Source: Catenuloplanes indicus | Lineage (GTDB): Bacteria > Actinomycetota > Actinomycetes > Mycobacteriales > Micromonosporaceae | Length of the DNA stretch: 64,000 nucleotides | Assembly: GCF_030813715.1 (NCBI RefSeq) | Contig: NZ_JAUSUZ010000001.1 | Location: 4,030,001 to 4,094,000 of the forward strand | Direction: 5' to 3' | Shown: positions 9,288 to 17,508 of the stretch, piece by piece | Layout of the letters: each line of letters begins with the position of its first letter | How positions within the stretch are numbered: the stretch's first letter is position 1 | Program-made: the position numbers and the translations under genes | Notes under the pieces: model-generated | Told to the model about the DNA's origin: nothing | Databases searched by the model: none | What the model saw: the letters and a program-made list of their open reading frames with translations, nothing else

Positions 9288-10513
9288 GACTCGATGCCCG
9301 GTGTGAGGCGGAGGGAGTAACCCGCCTCACGCAGGGCACTGAGCACCTCCTTGCTGTGCCCGGTGCCGCGCGTCTCGACGGAGAGCGCCACCTCGACCTC
9401 GCCGATCCGCAGCATCGGGCTGTGCCGCAGGTGCTCGACGTCCACGATGTTCGCCTGCAGCTCGGCCAGCCGGGACAACAGCACGGCGAGCTGACCCGGC
9501 CGGTCGCTGCACCGGACCGCGAACCGCAGGTACCGCCCGGCCGCGGACAGGCCGTGCTCGATCATCCGCAGCAGCAGCAGCGGGTCGATGTTCCCGCCGG
9601 ACAGCACCGCCACCACCGGGCCGTCGCCGACCTCGATCCGGCCGGCCAGCAGCGCGGCGACGCCGACCGCACCGGCCGGCTCCACCACCATCTTGCCGCG
9701 CTCCAGCAGCATCACCAGCGCCCGCGAGATGTCCTCGTCGGACACCGTGACCACGTCGTCGGCCAGCTTGGACACGTGCCGGAACGTCACGTCGCCGGGG
9801 CAGCCGACCGCGATGCCGTCCGCGATCGTGCTGATGCCGGGCAACCGCACCGGCGAGCCCGCGGCCAGTGACGGCGGGAACGCGGCGGCACCGGCGGCCT
9901 GCACGCCGATCACCCGCACGTCCGGCCGGAGCGCCTTCGCCGCGACCGCCAGCCCGGAGATCAGGCCGCCGCCGCCCACGCCGGTGACGATCGTGCCGAC
10001 GTCCGGGCACTGCTCCAGGATCTCCAGCGCCACCGTGCCCTGCCCGGCGATCACGTGCCGGTGGTCGAACGGGTGGATGAACACCGCGCCGGTCCGGTCC
10101 GCGAACTCCCGAGCCGCGACCAGCGCCTCATCCACGGTCGCGCCGCGGAACTCGACCGCCGCGCCGTAGTTGCGGGTCGCCGCGACCTTCGGCAGCGGCG
10201 CACCGACCGGCATGAACACGGTCGCCGAGATGCCCAGCAGGCCGGCCGCGAGCGCCACGCCCTGCGCGTGGTTGCCGGCGCTGGCCGCGACCACGCCGCG
10301 GGCGCGCTCCGCCGCGGACAGCCGGGAGAGGCGCACGTACGCGCCGCGCACCTTGTACGACCCGGCGCGCTGCAGGTTCTCGCACTTCAGCCACGTCGGT
10401 ACGCCGAGCAGCGCGGAGAGCGGCCGGGACGGCTCCAGCGGCGTGGTCCGCACCACGCCGCTGATCAGCTCTCGGGCCGCCTCGACGTCCGGCAGCGAAA
10501 CGAGATCATCCAT
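9284..10513 (-). CDS. ilvA: Threonine ammonia-lyase with C-terminal ACT-like domain
   Basis: A 409-residue fold-type II PLP enzyme converting threonine to 2-oxobutanoate and ammonia, the first step of isoleucine synthesis. The PLP lysine is K54 in GSYKVRGAY; the glycine-rich phosphate loop is seen as GVGGGGLISGL, and SGGNIDP follows. Residues about 330-405 look like a single ACT-type regulatory domain (FAVRCSDRPGQLAVLLSRL), as in short TdcB/IlvA forms, rather than the two-domain biosynthetic type. It converges on greA through the shared palindrome. The start is ATG at 10513 with a weak GGTGGGA upstream. The amidase gene lies upstream in the same direction. Confidence 0.9.
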   Translation of the reverse strand: MDDLVSLPDVEAARELISGVVRTTPLEPSRPLSALLGVPTWLKCENLQRAGSYKVRGAYVRLSRLSAAERARGVVAASAGNHAQGVALAAGLLGISATVFMPVGAPLPKVAATRNYGAAVEFRGATVDEALVAAREFADRTGAVFIHPFDHRHVIAGQGTVALEILEQCPDVGTIVTGVGGGGLISGLAVAAKALRPDVRVIGVQAAGAAAFPPSLAAGSPVRLPGISTIADGIAVGCPGDVTFRHVSKLADDVVTVSDEDISRALVMLLERGKMVVEPAGAVGVAALLAGRIEVGDGPVVAVLSGGNIDPLLLLRMIEHGLSAAGRYLRFAVRCSDRPGQLAVLLSRLAELQANIVDVEHLRHSPMLRIGEVEVALSVETRGTGHSKEVLSALREAGYSLRLTPGIES

Positions 10514-10564
10514 GCTCGCATGGTCCCACCCGCGGGGACCCGGACGCCGGACCGGGAGATGCGG

Positions 10565-11950
10565 CTACCGCACCGCGGGAAAAACCGACGGCGCGTGCCG
10601 CTGCCAGGGCGCGGCCAGCTCGAACTGCCCGGCGACCGCCAGCAGCGTCATCTCCGAGCCGGGCGGGCCGACGAGCTGCACCGCCAGCGGCAGCCCGTCC
10701 GGGCGTACACCGACCGGCACCACCAGCGCGGGCAGCGCGGCCAGGTTCCACGGCGCGGCGAACGGGGCGTACCGCATGCTGGCCAGCATGTTCGCCGACC
10801 ACGACCGGCCGGACCAGCCGTCGGCCGCGGGCGGCGTGGCGGCCAGCGCCGGGGTGAGCAGCAGGTCGACGCCGTTGTCCGCGAAGAACGCGATCGAGCG
10901 GTCGCGCCAGGCCTCGCGGTCGGCCTCCCGTGCGTACCCACGCCGGGTTGCGATCTTCCCGAGCCGGATGTGCCGGCGGTTGCGCCGCTGCAGCGCCCCG
11001 ATCTCGAGCCCGCGGTTGCTCACCTCGGTCCAGCTCGCGCCGAACCAGGTGGCCAGCCCACGCAGGCCGAGCGAGACCGGGTAGACCGGGTCCTTGGCGA
11101 CCGCGGTGTGCCCACCGGCGATCAGCAACCGGGAGGCGGCGGTGACCGCGTCCCGGTTCGGCGCGTCGGCCGCGATGCCGGACACCGGCGAACGGGTGGA
11201 CACCGCGACGCGCAGCCCGCTGGGCTCGGTCAGCTTCGCCGAGTCGCGGCCGGCCAGCACCGCGAACCCGATCGCCGCGTCCGCCACCGTGGTGGACAGC
11301 AGGCCGTGCTCGGCCATGCCGAACCAGCCGTCGCTCTCCGGTGGCGGCGGCACCACGCCCCGGCCCGGCTTGAGCCCGACCAGGCCGCAGCACGCGGCCG
11401 GGATGCGCAGCGAGCCGAACCCGTCGTTGCCGTGCGCGAGCGGCACCAGACCGGCCGACACCGCGGCCGCGGCGCCACCGGACGAGCCGCCGGGCGTACG
11501 GGTGAGGTCCCACGGGTTGCGCGTCGGGCCGTCCTCGTCGTCGGTGACCGCCCAGAGTCCCAGCTCCGGCATCCGCGAGGTGGCGACCACGACCGCGCCC
11601 GCGCCGCGCAGCCGGCGGACCACCTCGTGGTCGGCCTCCGCGATCGGGCCGCGTGCCGCCGCCGATCCGTTCCAGGTGGGCAGGCCCGCGATCGCGGTGT
11701 TCTCCTTCACCGCGACCGGCACGCCGGCCAGCGGGAGCCGGGTGAGGTCGTGCTGCTCGTCGACCTTCTCCGCCTCGGTCGCGGCCTCGCCGCCGCGCAC
11801 GACGCGGAACGCGCCGATCAGCGGGTCCCGGCTGCCGATGTGTTCGAGGTGGTCGGCGACGACCTGGGTGGCGGACGTGTCCCCGCGGCGGACGCCGCGG
11901 GCGATCTGCTTCGCCGTGGCACCCACCCAGTTGGGCACCGGCTCCGTCAT
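10565..11950 (-). CDS. Amidase signature family protein
   Basis: A 461-residue protein with the Ser-cisSer-Lys triad: K82 (PVAVKENT), S156 (TPGGSSGGAAA) and S180 (DGFGSLRIPA). The nucleophile loop reads GFGSLR where GGSIR is commoner. The family hydrolyses carboxamides; the substrate cannot be read. There are no GatB or GatC genes beside it, so it is more likely a catabolic or acylamide amidase than GatA. It lies between the CGS-type gene and ilvA on the same strand. Confidence 0.85.
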   Translation of the reverse strand: MTEPVPNWVGATAKQIARGVRRGDTSATQVVADHLEHIGSRDPLIGAFRVVRGGEAATEAEKVDEQHDLTRLPLAGVPVAVKENTAIAGLPTWNGSAAARGPIAEADHEVVRRLRGAGAVVVATSRMPELGLWAVTDDEDGPTRNPWDLTRTPGGSSGGAAAAVSAGLVPLAHGNDGFGSLRIPAACCGLVGLKPGRGVVPPPPESDGWFGMAEHGLLSTTVADAAIGFAVLAGRDSAKLTEPSGLRVAVSTRSPVSGIAADAPNRDAVTAASRLLIAGGHTAVAKDPVYPVSLGLRGLATWFGASWTEVSNRGLEIGALQRRNRRHIRLGKIATRRGYAREADREAWRDRSIAFFADNGVDLLLTPALAATPPAADGWSGRSWSANMLASMRYAPFAAPWNLAALPALVVPVGVRPDGLPLAVQLVGPPGSEMTLLAVAGQFELAAPWQRHAPSVFPAVR

Positions 11951-12000
11951 GACCCCTCCCGGAGTGTGTGGGGCCCTGTGCGCCAGGGCCCCGGTGTCGA

Positions 12001-13140
12001 TCAGCGCAGTGCCGCCTCGAGATCCGCGAGAAGATCGTCGACGGTTTCGATGCCGACCGACAGTCGCACGAGATCGGCGGGAACTTCAAGCGGGGATCCG
12101 GCCGTGCTCGCGTGGGTCATCCGGCCGGGGTGCTCGATCAGCGACTCCACGCCGCCCAGCGACTCGGCGAGCACGAACAGCTTGGTGCTGTTGCAGATCC
12201 GCTCCGCCGCCTCCGGGCCGCCGGCCGCGCGGAACGAGATCATCCCGCCGTACCGGCGCATCTGCTTCGCGGCCACGTCGTGACCGGGGTGCGACTCCAG
12301 ACCGGGGTAGATGACCTGGGACACCGCCGACTGCCGGGTGAGGTACTCGGCGATCTTCTCCGCGTTGTCGCAGTGCCGGTCCATCCGGACGCCGAGCGTC
12401 TTGACGCCGCGCAGCGTCAGCCACGCGTCGAACGGGCCGTTGATCGCGCCCATCGCGTTCTGGTGGAAGCCGATCTGCTCGATCAGCTCCGCGTCGCTGG
12501 CGATCAGCGCGCCGCCGACCACGTCGGAGTGTCCGCCGAGGTACTTGGTGGTGGAGTGGACCACCACGTCCGCGCCGAGCGCGAGCGGCTGCTGCAGGTA
12601 CGGCGAGGCGAACGTGTTGTCCACGACCAGCAGCGCCTCCCGCTCGTGCGCGACGGCCGCGAGCACCGCGATGTCCGCGATCGACAGCAGCGGGTTCGTC
12701 GGCGTCTCCACCCAGATCATCCGGGTGTGCGGCGTCATCGCGGTGCGGACCATGTCCACGTCCGTGAGGTCGACCGCGGACCAGCTCAGGCCCCACCGCT
12801 CCGCCACCTTCGCGAAGAGCCGGAACGTGCCGCCGTACGCGTCGTCCGGGATGATCACGTGGTCGCCGGGCCGGAGCACGGCGCGGAGCAGCGTGTCCTC
12901 GGCCGCGAGGCCGCTGGCGAACGCGAACGCCCGGCGCCCGCCCTCGATTGCGGCCAGGCACTCCTGCAGCGCGTCCCGCGTCGGGTTGCCGGACCGCGAG
13001 TATTCGTAGCCGAGCCGGGGTGAGCCGACGGCGTCCTGTGCATACGTGCTGGTCTGGAAGATCGGGGGCACCACCGCACCGGTGCGTGCCTCCGGGTCCT
13101 GGCCCGCGTGGATCGCGAGCGTTTCGAAGCCGTGCGTCAT
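12001..13140 (-). CDS. metB: Cystathionine gamma-synthase/lyase, Cys/Met metabolism PLP family
   Basis: A 379-residue fold-type I PLP enzyme. The PLP lysine is K199 in HSTTKYLGGHSD, and YSRSGNPTR and VETPTNP are family motifs. Members make cystathionine from O-acyl-homoserine and cysteine or cleave it; sequence alone does not separate MetB from gamma-lyase. The start at 13140 (MTHGFETLAIHAGQ) follows the family. No Shine-Dalgarno is visible; a -10-like TAGCGT (13153-13148) ends 7 nt before the ATG, so the mRNA is probably leaderless. Its promoter overlaps that of the divergent HIT gene. Confidence 0.88.
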   Translation of the reverse strand: MTHGFETLAIHAGQDPEARTGAVVPPIFQTSTYAQDAVGSPRLGYEYSRSGNPTRDALQECLAAIEGGRRAFAFASGLAAEDTLLRAVLRPGDHVIIPDDAYGGTFRLFAKVAERWGLSWSAVDLTDVDMVRTAMTPHTRMIWVETPTNPLLSIADIAVLAAVAHEREALLVVDNTFASPYLQQPLALGADVVVHSTTKYLGGHSDVVGGALIASDAELIEQIGFHQNAMGAINGPFDAWLTLRGVKTLGVRMDRHCDNAEKIAEYLTRQSAVSQVIYPGLESHPGHDVAAKQMRRYGGMISFRAAGGPEAAERICNSTKLFVLAESLGGVESLIEHPGRMTHASTAGSPLEVPADLVRLSVGIETVDDLLADLEAALR

Positions 13141-13147
13141 TTCGCTA

Positions 13148-13157
13148 ACGCTAGTCT
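13148..13157. promoter_or_regulatory. Overlapping divergent -10 elements
   Basis: Only 23 bp separate the ATG of the leftward CGS-type gene (13140) from that of the rightward HIT gene (13164). TAGTCT (13152-13157) points right with 6 nt to the HIT start; TAGCGT (13153-13148) points left with 7 nt to the other start. The two hexamers share a central CTAG, so both promoters appear to use one symmetric site and both messages would be leaderless. Confidence 0.6.
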
Positions 13158-13163
13158 GCCCGG

Positions 13164-13574
13164 ATGGCGGAGTGCGTGTTCTGTGCGATCGTGGCGGGCA
13201 GCACGCCCGCGACCGTGGTGGCGGACACACCGGACGGGCTGGCGTTCCTGGACACCCGCCCGGTCTTCAAGGGGCACGTGCTGGTGGTGCCGCGCCCGCA
13301 CGTACCGGCGCTGCCTGATCTTGATCTTTCGCTGCTCGGCCCGTTCTTCGCGCTCGTGCAGCGGCTGTCCGTGGCCGTCGAGGCGGGACTGGGCGCGGGC
13401 GGCACGTTCGTGGCGATGAACAACCGGGTCTCACAGTCGGTACCGCACCTGCACGCGCACGTGGTGCCGCGCACCAAGGGCGACGGCCTGCGCGGCTTCT
13501 TCTGGCCCCGGACCCGCTACACCTCACCCGACGAGGCCGCGGCTTACGCCGACAAGATCAGAAACGCTCTGTGA
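13164..13574 (+). CDS. HIT-family nucleotide hydrolase
   Basis: A 136-residue protein with the histidine triad HLHAHVVPR (H95, H97, H99) and an N-terminal CVFC (C4, C7) as in zinc-binding HIT proteins. Such proteins hydrolyse AMP-lysine, AMP-amide or dinucleoside polyphosphates; the substrate here is not known. The start is ATG at 13164, with no Shine-Dalgarno and a -10 hexamer 6 nt upstream. It is followed by msrA after 73 bp. Confidence 0.88.
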   Translation: MAECVFCAIVAGSTPATVVADTPDGLAFLDTRPVFKGHVLVVPRPHVPALPDLDLSLLGPFFALVQRLSVAVEAGLGAGGTFVAMNNRVSQSVPHLHAHVVPRTKGDGLRGFFWPRTRYTSPDEAAAYADKIRNAL

Positions 13575-13647
13575 CGGTACGTCCCGCGGGTAAGGATCGT
13601 GCAAGCCCCGGTGTTGGATGCTGGTGGAAGCATGAGAGGAGCTCACC

Positions 13648-14340
13648 GTGTTCTTGCGGTTCAAGAAGCTTGACCTGGTCACCGAGGAGCAGGCGATCCC
13701 CGGTCGCTCGGTGTCGATGCCGGTGGCCGACCGCCACACCGTCCTGGGCACCTCGCTGACCGGCCCCTGGCCGTCCGGCGCGGAGGTCGCGGTGTTCGGC
13801 ATGGGCTGTTTCTGGGGTGCCGAGCGCATCTTCTGGCGGCTCCCCGGCGTGATCTCGACGTCCGCCGGCTACGCCGGAGGCTTCACCGAGAACCCCACCT
13901 ACGAGGAGGTGTGCTCGGGCCTGACCGGTCACACCGAGGTCGTCCAGGTGGTCTACGACCCCGCCAAGATCTCCTTCGAGGCGATCCTGAAGGCCTTCTG
14001 GGAGAACCACGACCCGACCCAGGGCATGCGCCAGGGCAACGACGTCGGCACCCAGTACCGCTCCGCCATCTACACCACCACCGACGCCCAGCTGAAGACC
14101 GCCCTCGCGTCCCGCGACGTCTTCGCCCCGGTCGTCGCCAAGGCCGGCCTCGGCGACATCACCACCGAGATCGCGCCGCTGAAGCACTACTACTTCGCCG
14201 AGGACTACCACCAGCAGTACCTGTCCGACGCCAAGAACCCCAACGGTTACTGCAACCACGGCCCCAACGGCCTGAGCTGCCCCATCGGCATCGGCAACAT
14301 GCCCGCCCAGACCTCCATCGAGGCCCCGGGCACCCGCTGA
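13648..14340 (+). CDS. msrA: Peptide methionine sulfoxide reductase MsrA
   Basis: A 230-residue MsrA that reduces methionine-S-sulfoxide in oxidised proteins. The catalytic cysteine is C54 in GMGCFWGAE, and the C-terminal [14 protein letters not shown] segment supplies the resolving cysteines. About 45 extra N-terminal residues precede the core, as in several actinobacterial forms. The start is GTG at 13648 with GAGAGGAG upstream. The last 26 codons, the stop and some flanking bases recur almost 1 kb downstream (15257-15338). Confidence 0.93.
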   Translation: MFLRFKKLDLVTEEQAIPGRSVSMPVADRHTVLGTSLTGPWPSGAEVAVFGMGCFWGAERIFWRLPGVISTSAGYAGGFTENPTYEEVCSGLTGHTEVVQVVYDPAKISFEAILKAFWENHDPTQGMRQGNDVGTQYRSAIYTTTDAQLKTALASRDVFAPVVAKAGLGDITTEIAPLKHYYFAEDYHQQYLSDAKNPNGYCNHGPNGLSCPIGIGNMPAQTSIEAPGTR

Positions 14341-14345
14341 CCGGT
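14264..14345 (+). repeat. 82-bp direct repeat, left copy (3' end of msrA)
   Basis: Identical to 15257-15338, offset 993 bp. With two mismatches the match extends to 14361/15354, and beyond that both copies have related hairpins. The left copy is the functional msrA end. The pair frames the TacA/TacT-type genes, as attachment-site duplications frame inserted elements. Confidence 0.85.
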
Positions 14346-14399
14346 TGTCGCGGCCACCGCCGACTCGGCGGTTGCGCCACCCAATTCGTTGCCGACGAA

Positions 14400-14435
14400 C
14401 CTCCTGTGTACGTACACTCGTCCGTACACAGGAGG
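14400..14435 (+). promoter_or_regulatory. Inverted-repeat operator or RBS hairpin of the toxin-antitoxin operon
   Basis: CCTCCTGTGTACG (14400-14412) and its exact complement (14423-14435) flank 10 nt. The right arm contains the AGGAGG Shine-Dalgarno of the antitoxin gene, and GTACAC half-sites occur three times. It can act as a DNA operator for the ribbon-helix-helix antitoxin or, in RNA, hide the ribosome-binding site. Confidence 0.65.
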
Positions 14436-14439
14436 GAAC

Positions 14440-14727
14440 ATGACGATGACCATCGCCGCGTCCGCCCGCTTCGAGTTTCGCCTTCGGCCCGAAGCGAAGA
14501 AACGCATCGAACAGGCGGCCGAACTAGTACACGAGAGCACGTCCGACTTCGCGCGAACCGCCGCAGAGGAACGCGCCGACCAGATTCTGCACGAGCACTC
14601 AGCCGGCACCATCGTGCCGGCCGACTTCTTCGAGGAACTTCTGCGAGCGCTCGACGCTCCGGCACGACCGAACGCCGCGCTGCAGAAGGCCGCGGAACGC
14701 GCTCGCGGCATTGTGGAACGGCGCTGA
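14440..14727 (+). CDS. TacA-type (DUF1778) antitoxin
   Basis: A 95-residue protein. Residues about 8-50 fit a ribbon-helix-helix DNA-binding region (ARFEFRLRPEAKKRIEQAAE), and the C-terminal part (EHSAGTIVPADFFEELLRAL) fits the toxin-binding tail of DUF1778 antitoxins. In known systems the antitoxin neutralises a GNAT toxin and represses the operon. The start is ATG at 14440 just after AGGAGG (4 nt); ATG at 14446 (10 nt) is also possible. Five bases separate its stop from the toxin start. Confidence 0.82.
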   Translation: MTMTIAASARFEFRLRPEAKKRIEQAAELVHESTSDFARTAAEERADQILHEHSAGTIVPADFFEELLRALDAPARPNAALQKAAERARGIVERR

Positions 14728-14732
14728 CGCTC

Positions 14733-15224
14733 GTGGCCTTCATCAGCGAAGCACTGAACGAACGCCACGAGACCGAAGACTTTGACAGCGGCAAGACCGA
14801 CCTCGACATCTGGTTGCGCGAGCACGCTCTGACCACCGAGGCTCGCCGCACCGGCCGGACCTTCGTCTGGCAGGACGAAGGTCGGGTTGCCGCCTACTAC
14901 ACGATCGCCGCCCATCTGATCACGCGTGAAGACCTCCCGCGATCCCTAGGGCGAGGAAACCCTGGCCAGATCCCAGCCGTGCTGCTGGCCCGACTGGCCC
15001 TCGACAAGACCCTGCACGGCCAAGGGCTCGGCGGAGCCCTCCTCGCGGACGCCCTACAGCGCATCGTGGTCGCCACCGAGGTGGTCGCCGCCCGCTTCGT
15101 GGTCGTCGACGCGATCGACCAGGGTGCGCACGGCTTCTATCTTCACCACGGCTTCCGCGAGATCCCCGGCTTCATGCGCCTGGTGCAGAAGATCAGCGAC
15201 ATCGCCGCAGCAGTCCGCCAGTGA
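14733..15224 (+). CDS. TacT-type GNAT toxin
   Basis: A 163-residue GNAT acetyltransferase. The acetyl-CoA loop is in LARLALDKTLHGQGLGGAL, and the pattern FDSGKTDLDIWLREHA plus GFYLHHGFREIP is typical of toxins paired with DUF1778 antitoxins. Known members acetylate the amino group of aminoacyl-tRNAs and stop translation. The start is GTG at 14733, 5 bp after the antitoxin stop, with no separate Shine-Dalgarno, which suggests translational coupling. Confidence 0.82.
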   Translation: MAFISEALNERHETEDFDSGKTDLDIWLREHALTTEARRTGRTFVWQDEGRVAAYYTIAAHLITREDLPRSLGRGNPGQIPAVLLARLALDKTLHGQGLGGALLADALQRIVVATEVVAARFVVVDAIDQGAHGFYLHHGFREIPGFMRLVQKISDIAAAVRQ

Positions 15225-15256
15225 ACCAGCGAGGGGCACATATCGTCAGCCTCGTT

Positions 15257-15338
15257 CCAACGGCCTGAGCTGCCCCATCGGCATCGGCAACATGCCCGCC
15301 CAGACCTCCATCGAGGCCCCGGGCACCCGCTGACCGGT
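15257..15338 (+). pseudogene. Duplicated 3' fragment of msrA (right repeat copy)
   Basis: Repeats the last 26 codons and stop of msrA ([20 protein letters not shown] and on) without a start or the rest of the gene. It is followed by a much better terminator than the left copy has. This suggests the right copy is the original msrA end and the 993-bp unit was inserted or duplicated in front of it. Confidence 0.8.
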
Positions 15339-15342
15339 CGTC

Positions 15343-15370
15343 ACGGCCACCGCCCTCCGGCGGTGGCCGT
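15343..15370 (+). terminator. Ancestral msrA terminator
   Basis: A perfect 12-bp stem, ACGGCCACCGCC with its complement and a CTCC loop, is followed by ATTCTTG. The matching place after the left msrA copy has only a broken version. A -10-like TATTCT (15370-15375) lies at its end and may be the promoter of the next gene. Confidence 0.65.
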
Positions 15371-15393
15371 ATTCTTGCCTGGGAGGTGAGTGC

Positions 15394-15717
15394 ATGCGCC
15401 GCTACGCCAAGCCGATCGTGACTGCCGACAGTTTGGCCGACCTGCACGGTCCCGCAGCCGGGGCGATCATGCTCCCGCCGCACCTCGACTGGTCCGGTGC
15501 ACCGGAATACGACCTCGATGATCCCGCGCGACTGGTCGACTATTACCGCACCGTGTTGATCGAGGCGACCAAGCCGGCCGATCTGCATGACTACCTCGAT
15601 CGAGCGACTTTATTTCGCCTTTGGCCCACTCTGTGGCTGTCACCGGAAATCCGCAGCACGTGGGAGCAGCGCTTTCCCGAGTTGCCCCGGCCGGAGGACA
15701 CACGCTCCGCCGCGTAG
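15394..15717 (+). CDS. Small protein paired with an AbiEii-like nucleotidyltransferase, putative antitoxin
   Basis: A 107-residue protein beginning MRRYAKPIVTADSLADLHGP, with acidic and Trp-rich segments (LPPHLDWSG; LWPTLWLSPEI) and no recognised domain. The start is ATG at 15394 behind GGGAGGTG. It is followed 10 bp later by a nucleotidyltransferase of the AbiEii/AbiGii type, so an antitoxin or partner role is inferred from position only; I see no helix-turn-helix as in classical AbiEi. Codon 73 is TTA (15610-15612), which is very rare in this window and would need the UAA-reading tRNA-Leu at 29.8 kb. Confidence 0.7.
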   Translation: MRRYAKPIVTADSLADLHGPAAGAIMLPPHLDWSGAPEYDLDDPARLVDYYRTVLIEATKPADLHDYLDRATLFRLWPTLWLSPEIRSTWEQRFPELPRPEDTRSAA

Positions 15718-15720
15718 CCT
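15715..15720 (+). promoter_or_regulatory. Possible internal leaderless promoter of the nucleotidyltransferase gene
   Basis: TAGCCT begins with the TAG stop of the upstream gene (15715-15717) and stands 7 nt before the next ATG, the spacing seen at many apparently leaderless genes here. There is no Shine-Dalgarno, so the toxin-like gene may be transcribed separately. Confidence 0.35.
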
Positions 15721-15727
15721 CCGCCGC

Positions 15728-16384
15728 ATGGATCAGCGGCACCGGCACCTCACTGAAATCGCACTGGCCGCCGCAGGCGAGCAGTACGGACTCGCGTTGG
15801 CCGGCGGCTATGCCGTGCGTGTACACGGCATAGGCGAACGACCGAGCAGCGATATCGACCTTTTCACGGACTGGCAACGCCGTGCCGATTTCCCTGCCGT
15901 AGTCGATCTCGTCGCCGCAGCACTTGAACGAGCGGGATTCACCGTCACCACCGATGCCCGGGCAGAGACGTTCGCGCGCCTGCTCGTCAACCGCACCGAT
16001 GATCCCGGCGGACGAACGGACAAGATCGAGATGGCAGCGGACTGGCGATCACACCCACCTGTACAGCTGGATATCGGCCCGGTTCTACACCCCGACGACG
16101 CGGTCGCGAACAAGATGGCCGCGCTCTACGCACGTGCCGTGGCACGTGATTTCCTCGACGTCCATGCCATTCTCGACAGCGGCCGCTACAGCCGTGAGCA
16201 ACTTCTCCACCTCGCGGTGAGCGCCGATCCCGGCTTTGACCGGACCATGTTCGCGCGGGCGCTCGGTATGGCGAATGAGATCAGCGAAAAGACGTTCGCC
16301 GCCTATGGCACCGATGGGAAGACGATCGCCTCGTTACGGCAGGCATTCGCCGAATGGCGGCGGGAGTTGGTGGGGGACGGGTGA
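15728..16384 (+). CDS. AbiEii/AbiGii-type nucleotidyltransferase, putative toxin
   Basis: A 218-residue protein of the minimal nucleotidyltransferase type. The motif LAGGYAVRVHGIGERPSSD runs into DIDLF, giving GG (26-27) and the metal-binding D42 and D44. Downstream RLLVNR, KIEMAADWR and KMAALYARAVARDFLDVHAI match AbiEii-like proteins, which transfer nucleotides and act as toxins or abortive-infection effectors. The start is ATG at 15728. Codon 203 is TTA (16334-16336). Its TGA directly abuts the stop of the convergent TIR-like gene (TGATCA shared). Confidence 0.78.
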   Translation: MDQRHRHLTEIALAAAGEQYGLALAGGYAVRVHGIGERPSSDIDLFTDWQRRADFPAVVDLVAAALERAGFTVTTDARAETFARLLVNRTDDPGGRTDKIEMAADWRSHPPVQLDIGPVLHPDDAVANKMAALYARAVARDFLDVHAILDSGRYSREQLLHLAVSADPGFDRTMFARALGMANEISEKTFAAYGTDGKTIASLRQAFAEWRRELVGDG

Positions 16385-17332
16385 TCAGGCGGCTGGGGAG
16401 TCGGGGCTCTGGCCGCCGAGGAAGCGGACGCGGAGGCCCATGCGGTGGCCGAGGTTGATGATGTCCTCGCGGCGGGACAGGCCGAGGACGTAGACGCCCA
16501 GGTCGAGGACGACCTCGTCGTCCTTGATCTCGGCGGGGAGGACGCGAGCGTTGACCTCGCCCGCGATCCGGGTGGCCTCGCGGAGCAGGTCGCGGACGTG
16601 CGAGGGGGCGTTGGCGATCGCGGCCTCGTCCTGGGCGGCCTGTTCGGCGACGACGGCGGGGTCGGCGACCGGCCGGGAGGCGCCGGGGGCGGTGCCGTCG
16701 TGCTGCTGCTTGACCAGGGAGTCGACCTGGCTGGCGAGCAGTTCGAACTTGGCCTGCCAAGGGTCCTTCTCCTCGACCTGCTCGACCGGGGACTCGGCGC
16801 GGAGCGTGAGGCCGAAGTAGCGCCAGAGCGGGTTGATGTTCTCCGGGTTGCTGTTGCGGGTGGCCTGGATGTGCGCGGACAGCGCCTCCACCTCGCCGCG
16901 CAGCGACCACGGGTTGAGGCTGCTGGAGTACTCGTACGTATTGATGATCGACATGTCGAACGGCAGCTGGGTGGTCAGATTGTCGCGGATCAGGCAGATC
17001 GACCGGTTCAGCGCGATGCGGATGCCGAGCTCGAGCATGACGTTCGCGTTGAGCGTGGAGACGTCACAGAGCACCAGGTCGGACTGTACCAGATTCTTCA
17101 CGATCTCCGCCTGGATCACCGTGGAGCCGCTCGCGGCCGGTGGGATCACCTGGTAGCCGACCTCGCGCAGTGCGGGCGAGATGAGGTACTCAAGGACGTG
17201 TCCGAAGTGGTCGGCGTCACCCTCGTAGTCGGCGACGCGGTCGGCCGGCGTGCTGATGGGCATCGCGACGAAGCACTTCCGGGTGGTCGTCGACAAACCG
17301 GCCTCCAGGGCGGAAACGGTACGGAAGACCAT
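16385..17332 (-). CDS. TIR/deoxyribosyltransferase-like nucleotide-binding protein
   Basis: A 315-residue protein. Residues about 18-150 carry the KCFVAMPIS start, SDLVLCDVS and NANVMLELGIR, the pattern of the nucleoside 2-deoxyribosyltransferase/TIR-like superfamily; E101 is in the position of the catalytic glutamate. A charged, probably helical region follows (about 175-245), then a small C-terminal domain (about 250-305). Family members hydrolyse NAD or nucleotide glycosidic bonds, often as immune effectors; activity here is inferred. Start uncertain: ATG at 17332 lacks a Shine-Dalgarno, while TTG at 17296 has GGAGG 5 nt before it and gives STTTRKCFVAMP. It lies tail to tail with the nucleotidyltransferase module. 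Confidence 0.7.
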   Translation of the reverse strand: MVFRTVSALEAGLSTTTRKCFVAMPISTPADRVADYEGDADHFGHVLEYLISPALREVGYQVIPPAASGSTVIQAEIVKNLVQSDLVLCDVSTLNANVMLELGIRIALNRSICLIRDNLTTQLPFDMSIINTYEYSSSLNPWSLRGEVEALSAHIQATRNSNPENINPLWRYFGLTLRAESPVEQVEEKDPWQAKFELLASQVDSLVKQQHDGTAPGASRPVADPAVVAEQAAQDEAAIANAPSHVRDLLREATRIAGEVNARVLPAEIKDDEVVLDLGVYVLGLSRREDIINLGHRMGLRVRFLGGQSPDSPAA

Positions 17333-17508
17333 GTCACGGTAGCGGCCGGGCGCCACCCGGGCATCCCTCGCGCGGCCGACGCGTTCCGGCTCCCGGCCGT
17401 ACCCGGGAATATTGATCTTGATTTGCGGGCAACCGGCCATGAGCACGGTCGGCGGGCGTGTACTACGGTAGGCGCGATCAGCTCGGTTACGGCAAGGACG
17501 GTGTGGCG

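Noticed and set aside
14346-15256. Integrative element with its own integrase
   Set aside because: The segment between the direct repeats holds only the antitoxin and toxin genes; no recombinase frame fits.
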